Below, piece after piece: positions 63,651 through 64,000 of a stretch of DNA of 64,000 nucleotides. Origin of the DNA: Notamacropus eugenii (lineage: Eukaryota; Chordata; Mammalia; Diprotodontia; Macropodidae); contig NC_092876.1 in NCBI RefSeq assembly GCF_028372415.1, positions 217,793,528 through 217,857,527 of the forward strand. Direction: 5' to 3'. A model generated the notes under the pieces. That model was not told where the DNA came from. It did no database searches and saw nothing but the letters and a program-made list of their open reading frames with translations. Each line of letters starts with the position of its first letter. The stretch's first letter is position 1. The position numbers and the translations under genes are program-made.

Positions 63651-64000
63651 AAAGAGGTCTGAGCTCTAAGACTGGACCAAAGTACTTATTGGGGTGAATT
63701 TTTGCAAAGTATTTGCACGTCATTCATCTCAAAAATGAATACATCTACCATTATTGGAATCCTCTTTTTACTTGTTTAATTATATTTTGCTTCATGCTTT
63801 GATTCTTTGGACATGTGATTTTAACATTTTGGGCATCCACCACGTGGATACAGATCACAGTGCTTCCAAACCCCTTCATCACATGCAACTGTTGTCTACA
63901 TGTTACCATAGATCCTCACAGACTATTTACACAAGGCACTGGAGCCTTCTTGTTCTCTGAGTAGCTCAGGGATACTAACTCGCCAGTCAGAATCTCCATC
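63651..64000. other. Unassigned intronic DNA at the right edge
   Basis: No repeat or exon recognised. The 68-codon frame at 63754-63960 has no known domain. Confidence 0.35.

Larger units (their letters stand above)
56544..64000 (+). other. DAPL1: DAPL1 intron 1, 5' portion
   Basis: Starts at the donor GTAGGC. I searched by eye for exon 2, which should encode (V)KAGGM and a lysine-rich stretch, and did not find it. Intron 1 is therefore at least 7.4 kb. It is filled with SINEs, microsatellites and unassigned DNA listed separately. Confidence 0.75.

Noticed and set aside
56544..64000. DAPL1 exon 2 within the window
   Set aside because: No stretch encoding KAGGM with an upstream acceptor in the right phase was found by reading the + strand.

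Overview
The window reads as vertebrate intergenic DNA from a marsupial. The reasons are the dense mix of old CORE/MIR-type (THER1-like) and tRNA-headed SINEs with the phrase 'gtgaccctgggcaagtcact', SINEs ending in 'gaaggacaaac', an RTE-class LINE, L2 remnants, and several L1 copies including a half-L1 (HAL1-like) element. No prokaryotic features are present. The species cannot be fixed from the sequence alone. All repeat names are family-level calls from recognised phrases and coding motifs; no database search was run.

Only one host protein-coding exon is supported. It lies at about 56,425-56,543 on the + strand: a TATA box, a short 5' UTR, an ATG in good context, 19 codons reading MANEVKVILLPLKGGHPPA, and a GT splice donor. 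This matches exon 1 of DAPL1 (death-associated protein-like 1). The rest of the gene lies beyond the right edge, so 56,544-64,000 is the start of intron 1. In human the order is PKP4 - DAPL1 - TANC1, all on one strand. If synteny holds, bases 1-56,390 are the PKP4-DAPL1 intergenic interval and the DAPL1 upstream regulatory region.

Layout: 1-2.4 kb unassigned; 2.4-6.3 kb a shattered antisense RTE LINE with L1 and SINE insertions; 6.3-14.6 kb SINEs, an old L1 and hAT remnants; 15.09-15.38 kb a full-length antisense 7SL RNA pseudogene; 16.6 kb a perfect 24-bp hairpin; 17.4-18.4 kb a (GA)n tract and an L1 3' end with target-site duplication (TSD); 19.3-20.5 kb an antisense 5'-truncated L1 with TSD; 20.67-24.05 kb an antisense LTR-like segment split by a 2.8-kb HAL1-like element with a 15-bp TSD; 24-27.7 kb an AT-rich stretch without recognised SINEs; 29.0-29.6 kb a degenerate 'actggtttaa' repeat field; 30.0-31.2 kb another antisense L1; 34.35-37.9 kb an L2 carrying two L1s that inserted one after the other at the same site; 41.2-42.9 kb a second L2 split by a SINE; 44.5 kb a near-palindromic hAT-type MITE; 46.15-46.87 kb a repeat-free block; 49.0-49.6 kb a minisatellite broken up by two SINEs; 54.6-56 kb L1 and SINE debris; then the DAPL1 promoter and exon.

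SINE family labels used below: A = THER1/MIR-type (CORE); B = tRNA-headed, ending '...aaaaccccaaat...gactgaacaac'; C = ending '...gaaggacaaac'; D = containing 'ggcaactctctaagac'; K = a longer unclassified family containing 'gtgctaagcactggggata...ccctgccctcaaggag'. Almost every open reading frame in the window is a chance or repeat-derived frame. I found no convincing new biological system. The most unusual items are the HAL1-like copy nested in an LTR, the repeated L1 integration at one site, the 7SL pseudogene, the 24-bp hairpin and the grainyhead-like repeat field.
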